This document shows positions 1 through 7,920 of a stretch of DNA of 14,523 nucleotides, one piece after another. This DNA comes from Erysipelotrichaceae bacterium (lineage in GTDB: Bacteria > Bacillota_I > Bacilli_A > Erysipelotrichales > Coprobacillaceae). The stretch's first letter is position 1. The number at the start of each line of letters is the position of its first letter. The stretch lies in contig JAJQDJ010000314.1 of NCBI GenBank assembly GCA_021202205.1, forward strand, positions 1 through 14,523, read 5' to 3'. The notes under the pieces were generated by a model. That model was not told the DNA's origin. It did not search any database and saw only the letters and a program-made list of their open reading frames with translations. The translations under genes and the position numbers were made by a program.

Positions 1-88
1 TATACAGTTACCCACTCATGTATATTTATTAGTGTCTTTTAGACTCTTAGATTATTCTATATTTACGCACACGGTGCAAATGAGGTTT

Positions 89-1378
89 TTAAGCTAAATA
101 TATTGTATATGTTAAAGCATTCTCATCATTATATTGAATAATTGATACCTCTTGATGGGCTTTTTCAATATATTCAGCAACAGTTTCTTCATCTTGATTC
201 CATGTAGCTTCGAATAGTTTATCAGAATTTTCTAAGAAGTATATAGTATTCTCCCATTTGCTTTTTCGCATTGTTGATACAAACGAATCTGAGACTTCTT
301 TATTTGGAATATAAACTTTCTTTTCTAATTCGTCATATCCTAAGTATCCTAAATGAACAAGATATGTTAATACATCATCTTTACTATGTATCTCTGAAGC
401 ATCATTGTTAAATATATCTGGATCTATTTTTATCATATCACCAGCTAATAATTGTACAATGGATTCTTTAATGCCATCAATATTTTGATTAATATAAAAT
501 CTTAAATTTTCAAATGAGGATGTTTTACTCCAATAGTTGCCACATGCTCGTATTCTTAATGCTTTATTGATGGATCTAGGGCTATACACAGATGTGCCAT
601 TTTTAAAATGATAGCCATCATACCAAGCCTTCATTTCATTAAAATTCATTTGATATCTTTCACATAGTTTTTTGACTTCATTTTCTGTGAATCCCATAAA
701 TTCTTCAAATGGTGTAGGATTAAGCATTGATAACTCATCAAAGCTATTAAGTGCACTTTGATTACTGTATTTTTTAATGGGCAAAATGCCTGTCATATAT
801 ACTAATTCTATATATGTCTGATCTTTAAATAAAGAATTCATAAAAACTAAAAATGATTTTTTTTCTTGAGGTGCATCTTTATCTCTTAATACGCAGTCCC
901 ATTCATCAATGACAAAGATAAATTTTTGTTTGGCTTGATCATTGATATTTTTTAAAGATATAATCAGATTTTTATCATCATAATAAAGGATATTATCAAA
1001 GGCAGCTTTTAATTCTATTAAAAGAATTTGACTTAGTTGCTCTTTTAGTTCTTTAATTGTATCACAATTATCATAAAATTCCTGCATGTTGATAAAAATA
1101 ACGTGATGCTGATTAAGATGTACTTGATATGTAGAAGTTTGAGCTATATTTAAATCTGAAAATAAAGAAGCCGAATCACATCCTTTAGAATAATAAGCAA
1201 CTAACATATTAGCGTCAGTACTTTTTCCAAATCGACGTGGTCGAGATACACATATATATTTATCTTTAGTATTCATAACACTATTGGTGTATTCTATCAA
1301 TAAAGATTTATCTACACATATGGTCGAATTCCTCAGTTCTTTAAAATCAGTATTATCTGGATTAAGATAGATTCCCAT
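89..1378 (-). CDS. AAA-ATPase-like protein, C-terminally truncated (nuclease domain missing)
   Basis: The protein has the layout of the AAA-ATPase-like family (PF09820 type), which is normally followed by a PD-(D/E)XK nuclease-like domain (DUF1703/PF08011 type). The N-terminus MGIYLNPDN and VDKSLLIEYTN is typical. A Walker A-like RPRRFGKS lies at residues 46-53 and a Walker B-like FVIDEWD at about 155-161. Start choice: an in-frame ATG at 1420 lies inside the purB terminator and has no ribosome site. The ATG at 1378 is preceded by GGAAGTGATC (1390-1381), a near match to the anti-Shine-Dalgarno complement, giving 429 residues. From memory, full-length relatives have roughly 100 or more further residues. 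Here the reading frame stops right after YNDENALTYTIYLA, where relatives usually continue into the nuclease domain, and no continuation is visible in any frame to the window edge. The biological role of the family is not firmly known. It is separate from the purine operon. Confidence 0.85.
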   Translation of the reverse strand: MGIYLNPDNTDFKELRNSTICVDKSLLIEYTNSVMNTKDKYICVSRPRRFGKSTDANMLVAYYSKGCDSASLFSDLNIAQTSTYQVHLNQHHVIFINMQEFYDNCDTIKELKEQLSQILLIELKAAFDNILYYDDKNLIISLKNINDQAKQKFIFVIDEWDCVLRDKDAPQEKKSFLVFMNSLFKDQTYIELVYMTGILPIKKYSNQSALNSFDELSMLNPTPFEEFMGFTENEVKKLCERYQMNFNEMKAWYDGYHFKNGTSVYSPRSINKALRIRACGNYWSKTSSFENLRFYINQNIDGIKESIVQLLAGDMIKIDPDIFNNDASEIHSKDDVLTYLVHLGYLGYDELEKKVYIPNKEVSDSFVSTMRKSKWENTIYFLENSDKLFEATWNQDEETVAEYIEKAHQEVSIIQYNDENALTYTIYLA

Positions 1379-1380
1379 AA

Positions 1381-1390
1381 GATCACTTCC
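1381..1390 (-). promoter_or_regulatory. Ribosome binding site that fixes the AAA-ATPase-like start
   Basis: GGAAGTGATC matches the 16S anti-Shine-Dalgarno complement with one mismatch. It lies just upstream of the ATG at 1378, so this start is preferred over the upstream ATG at 1420. Confidence 0.75.
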
Positions 1391-1399
1391 TTTACAAGT

Positions 1400-1408
1400 A
1401 TTATAACA
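1400..1408 (-). promoter_or_regulatory. Extended -10 promoter for the AAA-ATPase-like gene
   Basis: The minus strand reads TGTTATAAT, a perfect TATAAT (1405-1400) with the TGn extension. It sits about 22 nt before the ATG at 1378, so transcription would start near 1393 and give a very short leader. The only -35 candidate is TTGATG (1431-1426) at an overlong spacing of 20 nt inside the terminator loop, so the element would rely on the extended -10. It is predicted from sequence only, and AT-rich DNA yields chance matches. Confidence 0.5.
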
Positions 1409-1412
1409 TAAA

Positions 1413-1445
1413 AGAGACATAAATCCATCAAAGATTCATGTCTCT
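1413..1445. terminator. Terminator at the end of the purine operon, probably bidirectional
   Basis: AGAGACAT (1413-1420) pairs with ATGTCTCT (1438-1445). The stem continues through one G-T wobble and four more pairs, leaving a loop of about 7 nt. On the minus strand it follows the purB stop by a few nucleotides and is trailed by a short T-tract (CTCTTTTATG). On the plus strand it is followed by GTTTTTAA. The stem is convincing. Termination in the minus direction has only a short T-run, so some read-through into the ATPase-like gene is possible. Confidence 0.8.
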
Positions 1446-1449
1446 GTTT

Positions 1450-2835
1450 TTAATCTTTTAATTGTATATCAGCCAATTCACTTGCTTTACCAATATAAGA
1501 AGCAGGTGTCATATTGACAAGCGTTGCTCTGTCTTCATCGGATAACACATCAAGACTTTCAGCGAATTTGATAATATCTTCTTTAGATATACTCTTTCCT
1601 CTTGTAAGAGCTTTTAATGTATCATAAGCATCAGGTACACCATATTTTCTTAACATTGTTTGAATTGGTTCAGCTAATACTTCCCATTTATCATTGAGAT
1701 CAGATGCTAGCTTTTCCTTATTGACAACACATTTCGCAAGACCATTGATTGTTTCATTCATAGCTTGAAGAGAATAACCAAAGGCTAAGCCTAAGTTACG
1801 TTGAGAAGAAGAATCTGATAAGTCTCTTTGCATACGTGATTTAGGTAACTTATTAGATAAAGCCATGCATATATTATTAGACATATCAACATTAGCTTCA
1901 CTGTTTTCAAAACGAATAGGATTAACTTTATGAGGCATTGTGGAACTGCCAACCTCACCTTGTACAGGAATTTGTTTGAAATATTCCATAGATATATAAA
2001 GCCACATATCAACATCTAAATCCACAACAATATTATTGAAATGACGAATACCATCTAATATATGACATGTATAGTCATGACTTTCTATTTGTGTTGTCAA
2101 AGGATTAAAAGTTAGTCCTAAGTACTCTTCAACAAATTTTTTAGATAGTGACGGCCAATCTAGATTAGGAAAAGCCGTTAGTATGGCACTGTAATTTCCT
2201 GTAGCACCATTGAATTTAGCTTTAATAGGAATACTTTCAATATTTTCTATACTAGAAGTCATACGATAAGCATAAACTTTGAATTCTTTACCAATAGTCG
2301 TAGGTGTTGCAGGTTGTCCATGAGTATGAGCAAGCATGGCATCATCTTTATGATCATTGGCCCATTTGTCTATAATATCTCTTAACTGTTTGGCTTTGGG
2401 TAACCATACTTTATTAAGACCGTTTTTAATCATACAAGCATATGAAGTATTGTTGATATCTTCGGAAGTACAGCCAATATGGACAAAGCTAATAAGATAA
2501 TCATAGTCTAAATCTTTTAATGTTTCATCAATGAAGTATTCAACAGCTTTCACATCATGTCTCGTTGTAGCTTCAATTTCCTTCACACGCATAAATGATT
2601 CATAATCAAAATTATAACCAATATCTTCAATAATATGCATATCTTCTTTGTTGAATTTGGCTAAAATATCATTATCAATATTTTCAATTAAAAATCTTAA
2701 CCATTGTGTTTCAACAAACACACGATATTTTACTAATGCAAATTCTGAAAAATAATCACCTAATTCTTCTTTAATACCACTATAACGTCCATCTAAAGGA
2801 CATAATGTCATACTTTCAAATATTTGTTTATCCAT
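1450..2835 (-). CDS. purB: Adenylosuccinate lyase (PurB)
   Basis: This enzyme cleaves SAICAR to AICAR plus fumarate (step 8 of IMP synthesis) and adenylosuccinate to AMP plus fumarate. It is a cytosolic homotetramer of the fumarase/aspartase superfamily. The 461 residues match the length and sequence style of the E. coli-type enzyme: CPLDGRY near residue 12, TTRHDVKAVEYF at about 90-101, CTSEDINN at 122-129, the catalytic-His segment THGQPATPTTIG at 171-182, and the signature GSSTMPHKVNP at 296-306 with the serine catalytic loop. The ATG at 2835 directly abuts the purL stop (TAAATG). Its ribosome site AAAGGTGGG lies within the last codons of purL, so translational coupling is likely. It is the last gene of the operon, followed by the hairpin at 1445-1413. 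The shorter B. subtilis-type PurB is the form I expect in many Bacillota, so this form is notable. Confidence 0.97.
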   Translation of the reverse strand: MDKQIFESMTLCPLDGRYSGIKEELGDYFSEFALVKYRVFVETQWLRFLIENIDNDILAKFNKEDMHIIEDIGYNFDYESFMRVKEIEATTRHDVKAVEYFIDETLKDLDYDYLISFVHIGCTSEDINNTSYACMIKNGLNKVWLPKAKQLRDIIDKWANDHKDDAMLAHTHGQPATPTTIGKEFKVYAYRMTSSIENIESIPIKAKFNGATGNYSAILTAFPNLDWPSLSKKFVEEYLGLTFNPLTTQIESHDYTCHILDGIRHFNNIVVDLDVDMWLYISMEYFKQIPVQGEVGSSTMPHKVNPIRFENSEANVDMSNNICMALSNKLPKSRMQRDLSDSSSQRNLGLAFGYSLQAMNETINGLAKCVVNKEKLASDLNDKWEVLAEPIQTMLRKYGVPDAYDTLKALTRGKSISKEDIIKFAESLDVLSDEDRATLVNMTPASYIGKASELADIQLKD

Positions 2836-5800
2836 TTATTTCCCACCTTTAAAATAATTAACACCAGCTTCAAATAACTTCTGATCCATTTCACCATATA
2901 TATTCTTGTTTCTATTGATACCTTGACGTTCACTATGTCCCATTTTACCTAATATTCTACCATCTGCTGATAAAATACCTTCAATTGCACACATAGAACC
3001 ATTTGGATTATATGGTGATACCATAGTTGGTTGACCTTCAGGATCAACGTATTGTGTCAATACTTGACCATTTTCAAAAAGTTTTTCAATTTCTTCTTGA
3101 GGAGCTACAAATCGACCTTCACCATGAGAAATAGGAATTGTATGAATATCACCAACTTCTACATTAGCTAACCATGGAGATTTAACAGAAGAAATTCTTG
3201 TTTGAACCATTTGAGATAAGTGACGGTTAATAGTATTGAATGTTAATGTTGGGTCATCTTCATTCATAGTTTTAATTTCACCATAAGGAAGTAATCCCAA
3301 TTTAACCAAAGCCTGGAATCCATTACAAATACCAATCATCAACCCTTCACGATAATCTAATAAGTCAGTAATAGCTGCTTTCAATTTTGGATTACGTAAT
3401 ACTGTTGCAATGAATTTACCAGAACCTTCAGGTTCATCCCCAGCAGAGAAACCACCTGGCAGCATGATAATTTGAGCCTTACGGATAGCTACTTCTAATT
3501 CATCCACAGATTTTTTAATATCTTCTTCTGTTTTATTTCTTATAATAACTGTTGTGACTTTTGCTCCAGCATTGGTAAATGCTCTTGCAGAATCGTATTC
3601 ACAGTTTGTTCCTGGGAATACAGGTATAACAACATTAACTTCATCATAAACTTTTGATGCATGTAATGGGGTACGTGTTGTACAGTCTTTTACAATCATA
3701 TCAGTTGTTGGAGCAACTGCCGTTGTCGGATAAACATCATCTAATACTGAATTATAAATAGAATAAGCTTCATCCAATGTAACTTTTTCTTGTTTATAAG
3801 TCACTTCTGGTGTTGATACTGTATTACCAATAATACGATAATTCTCTAATGATGATAATGATTCACCGTCAATTTCCAAAATAATATTACCATAATCTTT
3901 TCTAAGTAATGTTCTTAAAGGTAAAGCATCATCAATATGAACACCAATATTATTACCAAATGCCATTTTATAAACGGCTTCGATAATACCACCATCTTTT
4001 ACCGTATAAGCACTATAAACTTTACCATCTTTCATAAGCTTCATAATTGAATTATATTGTGATTTTAATATATCGAAATTATAAACAAAGAAGCTATCTT
4101 TAGAAAGCAATACTTCTACCAATAAATGGTTAGGACCTTTTAATTCTGGTGTGATTACATCTTTTACATCAGCCCCAACAATTGAAAATGACACTAATGT
4201 TGGTGGTACATCCAAATTTTCAAATGAACCTGACATAGAATCTTTACCACCAATAGATGGTAGCATCAATTCTTTTTGAACACGATTAGCAGCTAACAAG
4301 GCAGCTAGAGGTTTACCCCAACGAGACGGATCATCAGCTAATTTTTCAAAATATTCCTGGAATGAGAATCGAATCTTATGATAATCACCACCCATAGCAA
4401 CAATCTTCGCAACAGATTCAACAATGGCATACATAGCTCCATGATAAGGAGACCATTTTGCTATCTCAGGATTGTAACCATAACTCATCAATGAACAAGT
4501 TGTTGTTTCTTTACCCAATACTGGAATTAAGGCAGCCATGCCTTCAGTTTCAGTTCTTAGAGTTTTACCTCCATAAGGAGATAATACTGTACCATTACCG
4601 ATAGATGAGTCAAATCTTTCTACTAATCCTTTTTGACTACAGACAGATAAACGTTTTAATACTTCCTTTGTAGCCATTGTAAATGATTGAACAAATTGAT
4701 CATTAATAGGTGTATGTAAGAAATCCGGCAAATCTATATGAATATCCTGATAACGTTTTGCACCATTTTTATCTAAGAAAGCACGATCTATATCAACGAC
4801 TGTTTGACCCATATAATGCATAACCAAACGATTGGTATCAGTAACAGTTGCAACCTTAACAACTTCCAAGTTTTCATCATAACATGCTTGTTTCATAAAA
4901 TTTTCATCACAAGCATTAATAACAATAGCCATACGTTCCTGTGATTCTGATATTGCAAGTTCTGTACCTGTTAAACCTTCATATTTCTTTAACACAGCAT
5001 CTAATTCAATATCTAATCCTGGTGCTAATTCACCAACAGCGACACATACACCACCAGCACCAAAATCATTACAACGCACAATTTTTTCAGAAACAGCTTT
5101 ATTTCTAAATAATCTTTGGATTTTTCTTTCTTCTACTGGATTTCCTTTTTGCACTTCAGCACCAGCAGTTGTAGTCGTTTTTAATTCGTGTTTTTTAGAA
5201 GAACCTGTAGCTCCACCAATACCATCTCTACCTGTTCTTCCCCCTATTAATAAGACAATCTGATCTTTTTGAGGAATCAAACGTTTCACTTGATCTTTTG
5301 GAGCAGCTGCTACAACAGCACCAACTTCCATACGTTTGGCTAAAAATCCTTCATCATAGACTTCATGAACATAACCAGTTGTTAAACCAATTTGATTTCC
5401 ATAACTTGAAAAACCTTGAGCAGCTTCAACACATATTTTACGTTGTGGAAGTTTTCCTGGAATCGTTTCATCTAATGATTTTCTTGGATCCCCTGCTCCT
5501 GTAATACGCATTGATTGATAAACATAAGCTCTCCCAGATAATGGATCTCTAATAGCTCCACCTAAACAAGTAGCAGCACCACCAAATGGTTCTATTTCTG
5601 TAGGATGATTGTGTGTTTCGTTTTTAAACATCAACAACCAATCTTCATCACCTTCACTTGTATGAACTTGCAGTTCTACAGAACAGGCATTGATTTCTTC
5701 ACTGACTTCCATATCATCCAATAATCCATCTTTACGTAATTCTTTCATAGCAATAGTTGCTAGGTCCATTAATGTTAATGGTCTATCAGTATCAATTCCA

Positions 5801-6591
5801 TAAACTGCATGTCTTGAAGCTTTATATGATTCTATATCTTGCTGCAAAACTTCTTTAAAAGCACCGTCTTCTATATCAATATCACTAATAATTGTTCCAA
5901 ATGTGGTATGACGACAATGATCAGACCAATACGTATCTAAAACCTTCAGTTCAGTTTCTGTAGGATTTCTTTTTTCTTCATCACGATAATAATCCTGAGT
6001 CACTTTTAAATCATCAAGATTCATAGCCATGCCATTATCTATAATATATTGCTTAAGCTCTTCGTCTGAATAATCTGTAAATCCTTCAATAACTGGTACA
6101 AAATCAATATGAACCTGGGCATCACTTAAATCATAAGTTTTATCTAACGTAGCTAAGCGTTGATCAACAGGATTGATCAAATAATTCTGTATACGTTTTA
6201 AATCTTCATCATTAATATGACCTTCAATAACATATACTTTTGCACATTTAACTTTAACATTCTTTTCACCTGTTAATAATTGAAAACATTGTTCACATGC
6301 ATCAGCTCTTTGATCATATTGACCAGGTAAAAATTCGATTGCAAATATAGCATCATAACTTTCAGGAAGATCTTCTCTATAAACTTTATCTACCATCGGT
6401 TCACTTAAGATAGTAGGAATACCTTGATTTAAAACATCTTCATTGATACCTTGAATATCATAACGATTAATAATATGTAAATTTGTTAGACCATCTAATT
6501 TTAATTGACTCTTAACATTATTAAAAACTTCTTTTGCTTCTACACCATAAGCTTCTTTCTTTTCAACATAAACACGATAAACCTTACTCAT
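2836..6591 (-). CDS. purL: Phosphoribosylformylglycinamidine synthase, single-chain (PurL)
   Basis: This enzyme converts FGAR, glutamine and ATP to FGAM (step 4). It is a large single-chain enzyme of about 1251 residues that fuses the synthetase and glutaminase. It is not the three-subunit PurS/PurQ/PurL form of B. subtilis. Visible motifs are SDHCRHTTF at about 223-231 and NETHNHPTE at about 324-332. There is a second synthetase half, and then a class I glutaminase domain starting near PVFPGTNCEYDSAR. The glutaminase triad looks intact: Cys about 1089 in GICNGFQ, and His about 1219 with Glu about 1221 in GHSER. Start choice: an in-frame GTG at 6597 is part of the ribosome site AAGAGGTG, so the ATG at 6591 (MSKVYRVYVEKK) is the better start. 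The gene lies 11 nt after purD and directly abuts purB. Confidence 0.97.
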   Translation of the reverse strand: MSKVYRVYVEKKEAYGVEAKEVFNNVKSQLKLDGLTNLHIINRYDIQGINEDVLNQGIPTILSEPMVDKVYREDLPESYDAIFAIEFLPGQYDQRADACEQCFQLLTGEKNVKVKCAKVYVIEGHINDEDLKRIQNYLINPVDQRLATLDKTYDLSDAQVHIDFVPVIEGFTDYSDEELKQYIIDNGMAMNLDDLKVTQDYYRDEEKRNPTETELKVLDTYWSDHCRHTTFGTIISDIDIEDGAFKEVLQQDIESYKASRHAVYGIDTDRPLTLMDLATIAMKELRKDGLLDDMEVSEEINACSVELQVHTSEGDEDWLLMFKNETHNHPTEIEPFGGAATCLGGAIRDPLSGRAYVYQSMRITGAGDPRKSLDETIPGKLPQRKICVEAAQGFSSYGNQIGLTTGYVHEVYDEGFLAKRMEVGAVVAAAPKDQVKRLIPQKDQIVLLIGGRTGRDGIGGATGSSKKHELKTTTTAGAEVQKGNPVEERKIQRLFRNKAVSEKIVRCNDFGAGGVCVAVGELAPGLDIELDAVLKKYEGLTGTELAISESQERMAIVINACDENFMKQACYDENLEVVKVATVTDTNRLVMHYMGQTVVDIDRAFLDKNGAKRYQDIHIDLPDFLHTPINDQFVQSFTMATKEVLKRLSVCSQKGLVERFDSSIGNGTVLSPYGGKTLRTETEGMAALIPVLGKETTTCSLMSYGYNPEIAKWSPYHGAMYAIVESVAKIVAMGGDYHKIRFSFQEYFEKLADDPSRWGKPLAALLAANRVQKELMLPSIGGKDSMSGSFENLDVPPTLVSFSIVGADVKDVITPELKGPNHLLVEVLLSKDSFFVYNFDILKSQYNSIMKLMKDGKVYSAYTVKDGGIIEAVYKMAFGNNIGVHIDDALPLRTLLRKDYGNIILEIDGESLSSLENYRIIGNTVSTPEVTYKQEKVTLDEAYSIYNSVLDDVYPTTAVAPTTDMIVKDCTTRTPLHASKVYDEVNVVIPVFPGTNCEYDSARAFTNAGAKVTTVIIRNKTEEDIKKSVDELEVAIRKAQIIMLPGGFSAGDEPEGSGKFIATVLRNPKLKAAITDLLDYREGLMIGICNGFQALVKLGLLPYGEIKTMNEDDPTLTFNTINRHLSQMVQTRISSVKSPWLANVEVGDIHTIPISHGEGRFVAPQEEIEKLFENGQVLTQYVDPEGQPTMVSPYNPNGSMCAIEGILSADGRILGKMGHSERQGINRNKNIYGEMDQKLFEAGVNYFKGGK

Positions 6592-6596
6592 CTTCA

Positions 6597-6604
6597 CACC
6601 TCTT
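6597..6604 (-). promoter_or_regulatory. Ribosome binding site that fixes the purL start
   Basis: AAGAGGTG sits 5 nt before the ATG at 6591 and overlaps the purD stop codon (TAA, 6605-6603). The in-frame GTG at 6597-6595 begins within this element, so it is unlikely to be the initiator. This shortens the longest reading frame by two residues. Confidence 0.75.
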
Positions 6605-7856
6605 AATGTAATCCAATATCATGACGATAATATTTACCATCAAAATCGATAACTTCTGCTGCTTTATAAACCTTTTCTCTTGTCTCTGCTAATGATTCAC
6701 CTATAGCACAAATATTAAGCACTCTTCCACCGCTTGTAACAATATTATTATCATTGATAGCAGTACCTGCATGGAATACAACAATATCATCATCTACTTG
6801 ATCTATTCCAGTAATAACTTTCCCTTTAGGATAACTAGCAGGATAACTACCACTAGCAAGAACCAAACAAGTTACTTGCTTGTCAGACCATTTCACATCA
6901 ACATCTTTTAATGTATTAGTAGATACGCCATACATGATATCAAATAAATCACTTTCTAATCTAAGCAAGATAACCTGAGTTTCTGGATCGCCAAAGCGAA
7001 CATTAAATTCCAAAACTTTAGGTTGATTATTTTCAATCATTAACCCAATAAATATAACGCCTCTAAAATCAATATGATCTTCTTTTAATCCTTGCATGAA
7101 AGGATTTAAGATTTCGGCCTTGAAGATTTCATCCATACCTTTTGGTAAAAATGGATTAGGTGATACTGTCCCCATACCGCCAGTATTTGGGCCTTTATTG
7201 TTATCATAGATTTGTTTATGATCTTTAGCTGATACCATTGGTACAATCGTATCATTATCAACAAAACATAATAATGAACATTCAAAACCTGTCAAAAATT
7301 CTTCTAATACAACCTTGTTTCCGGCGCCATCTAATGCCCCTTCAACCATTAAATTTTTCAAAGCAAGCTTTGCATCATCTTCATTTTCACAAATAATGAC
7401 ACCTTTACCAGCAGCTAACCCATCAGCTTTGACAACCACAGGATAATCAAAGCTATTTAAGGCATCTATCGCTTCATCATAATTATTCACTTCTTTATAA
7501 GCAGCTGTAGGAATATGATGTCTTTCCATAAAATCTTTAGAGAAAGCTTTACTGCCTTCTAATGTAGCTGCTTCTTTTCTAGGGCCAAAGACCTTATGTC
7601 CATGATCTTCCAATAAATCAGCCAAACCCATACATAATGGTACTTCAGGGCCAATAACAGTAAAATCTATATTATTGTCTTCGACAAATTTTAAGATTCC
7701 ATCTAAATCTTCTACACTGCCATCGTGGCATGTCCCGATTTGTGCTATTCCAGGATTACCAGGAATGGCATGAATTTCATCTACTTTTTCGCTTTTATGT
7801 AATGCATAAGCAATCGCATGTTCACGACCACCACTACCAATAACCAAAACCTTCAT
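6603..7856 (-). CDS. purD: Phosphoribosylamine-glycine ligase (GAR synthetase, PurD)
   Basis: This enzyme joins 5-phosphoribosylamine and glycine using ATP to form GAR (step 2). The 417 residues are close to the usual length. The N-terminal domain opens with VLVIGSGGREHAIAYAL. The ATP-grasp region contains VVVKADGLAAGKGV (about 140-155), and the metal/ATP-binding segment EFNVRFGDPETQ lies near 290. GPNTGGMGTVSPNP, another family hallmark, is also present. The start ATG has the ribosome site GAGAGGAG upstream. The gene stands 64 nt after purH, the only sizeable gap within the operon, and that gap carries a long hairpin. PurD normally consumes the product of PurF, which this window does not encode. 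Confidence 0.97.
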   Translation of the reverse strand: MKVLVIGSGGREHAIAYALHKSEKVDEIHAIPGNPGIAQIGTCHDGSVEDLDGILKFVEDNNIDFTVIGPEVPLCMGLADLLEDHGHKVFGPRKEAATLEGSKAFSKDFMERHHIPTAAYKEVNNYDEAIDALNSFDYPVVVKADGLAAGKGVIICENEDDAKLALKNLMVEGALDGAGNKVVLEEFLTGFECSLLCFVDNDTIVPMVSAKDHKQIYDNNKGPNTGGMGTVSPNPFLPKGMDEIFKAEILNPFMQGLKEDHIDFRGVIFIGLMIENNQPKVLEFNVRFGDPETQVILLRLESDLFDIMYGVSTNTLKDVDVKWSDKQVTCLVLASGSYPASYPKGKVITGIDQVDDDIVVFHAGTAINDNNIVTSGGRVLNICAIGESLAETREKVYKAAEVIDFDGKYYRHDIGLH

Positions 7857-7886
7857 TTGTATTCGCTCCTCTCTCTAACCACATAA

Positions 7887-7913
7887 GGTGCTATCTTAAT
7901 TTAAGATAACACC
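7887..7913. repeat. Long inverted repeat between purH and purD
   Basis: On the plus strand GGTGCTATCTTAA (7887-7899) and TTAAGATAACACC (7901-7913) are near-perfect inverted copies around a single T. The minus-strand transcript could form a stem of about 10 bp with a small loop, including one G-U pair. No T-tract follows on either strand, so it does not look like an ordinary intrinsic terminator. It occupies the only real gap inside the pur genes and may be a processing or stability element, or a protein-binding palindrome. Function is not shown by the sequence. Confidence 0.7.
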
Positions 7914-7920
7914 ACTTATA

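Noticed and set aside
1..88. Insertion-sequence end or CRISPR-like repeats at the left edge
   Set aside because: Only tiny inverted repeats (GCAC/GTGC, GTCT/AGAC) are present; no transposase, clear terminal repeat or repeated unit can be supported in 88 nt.
1791..2015. Minus-strand open frame of 74 codons inside purB
   Set aside because: It lies wholly within purB in another frame, has no recognisable domain, and purB is certain there.
5298..5504. Plus-strand open frame of 68 codons inside purL
   Set aside because: It is antisense to the conserved purL synthetase core, Gln/Leu/His-rich as expected for a shadow frame, and has no ribosome site evidence.
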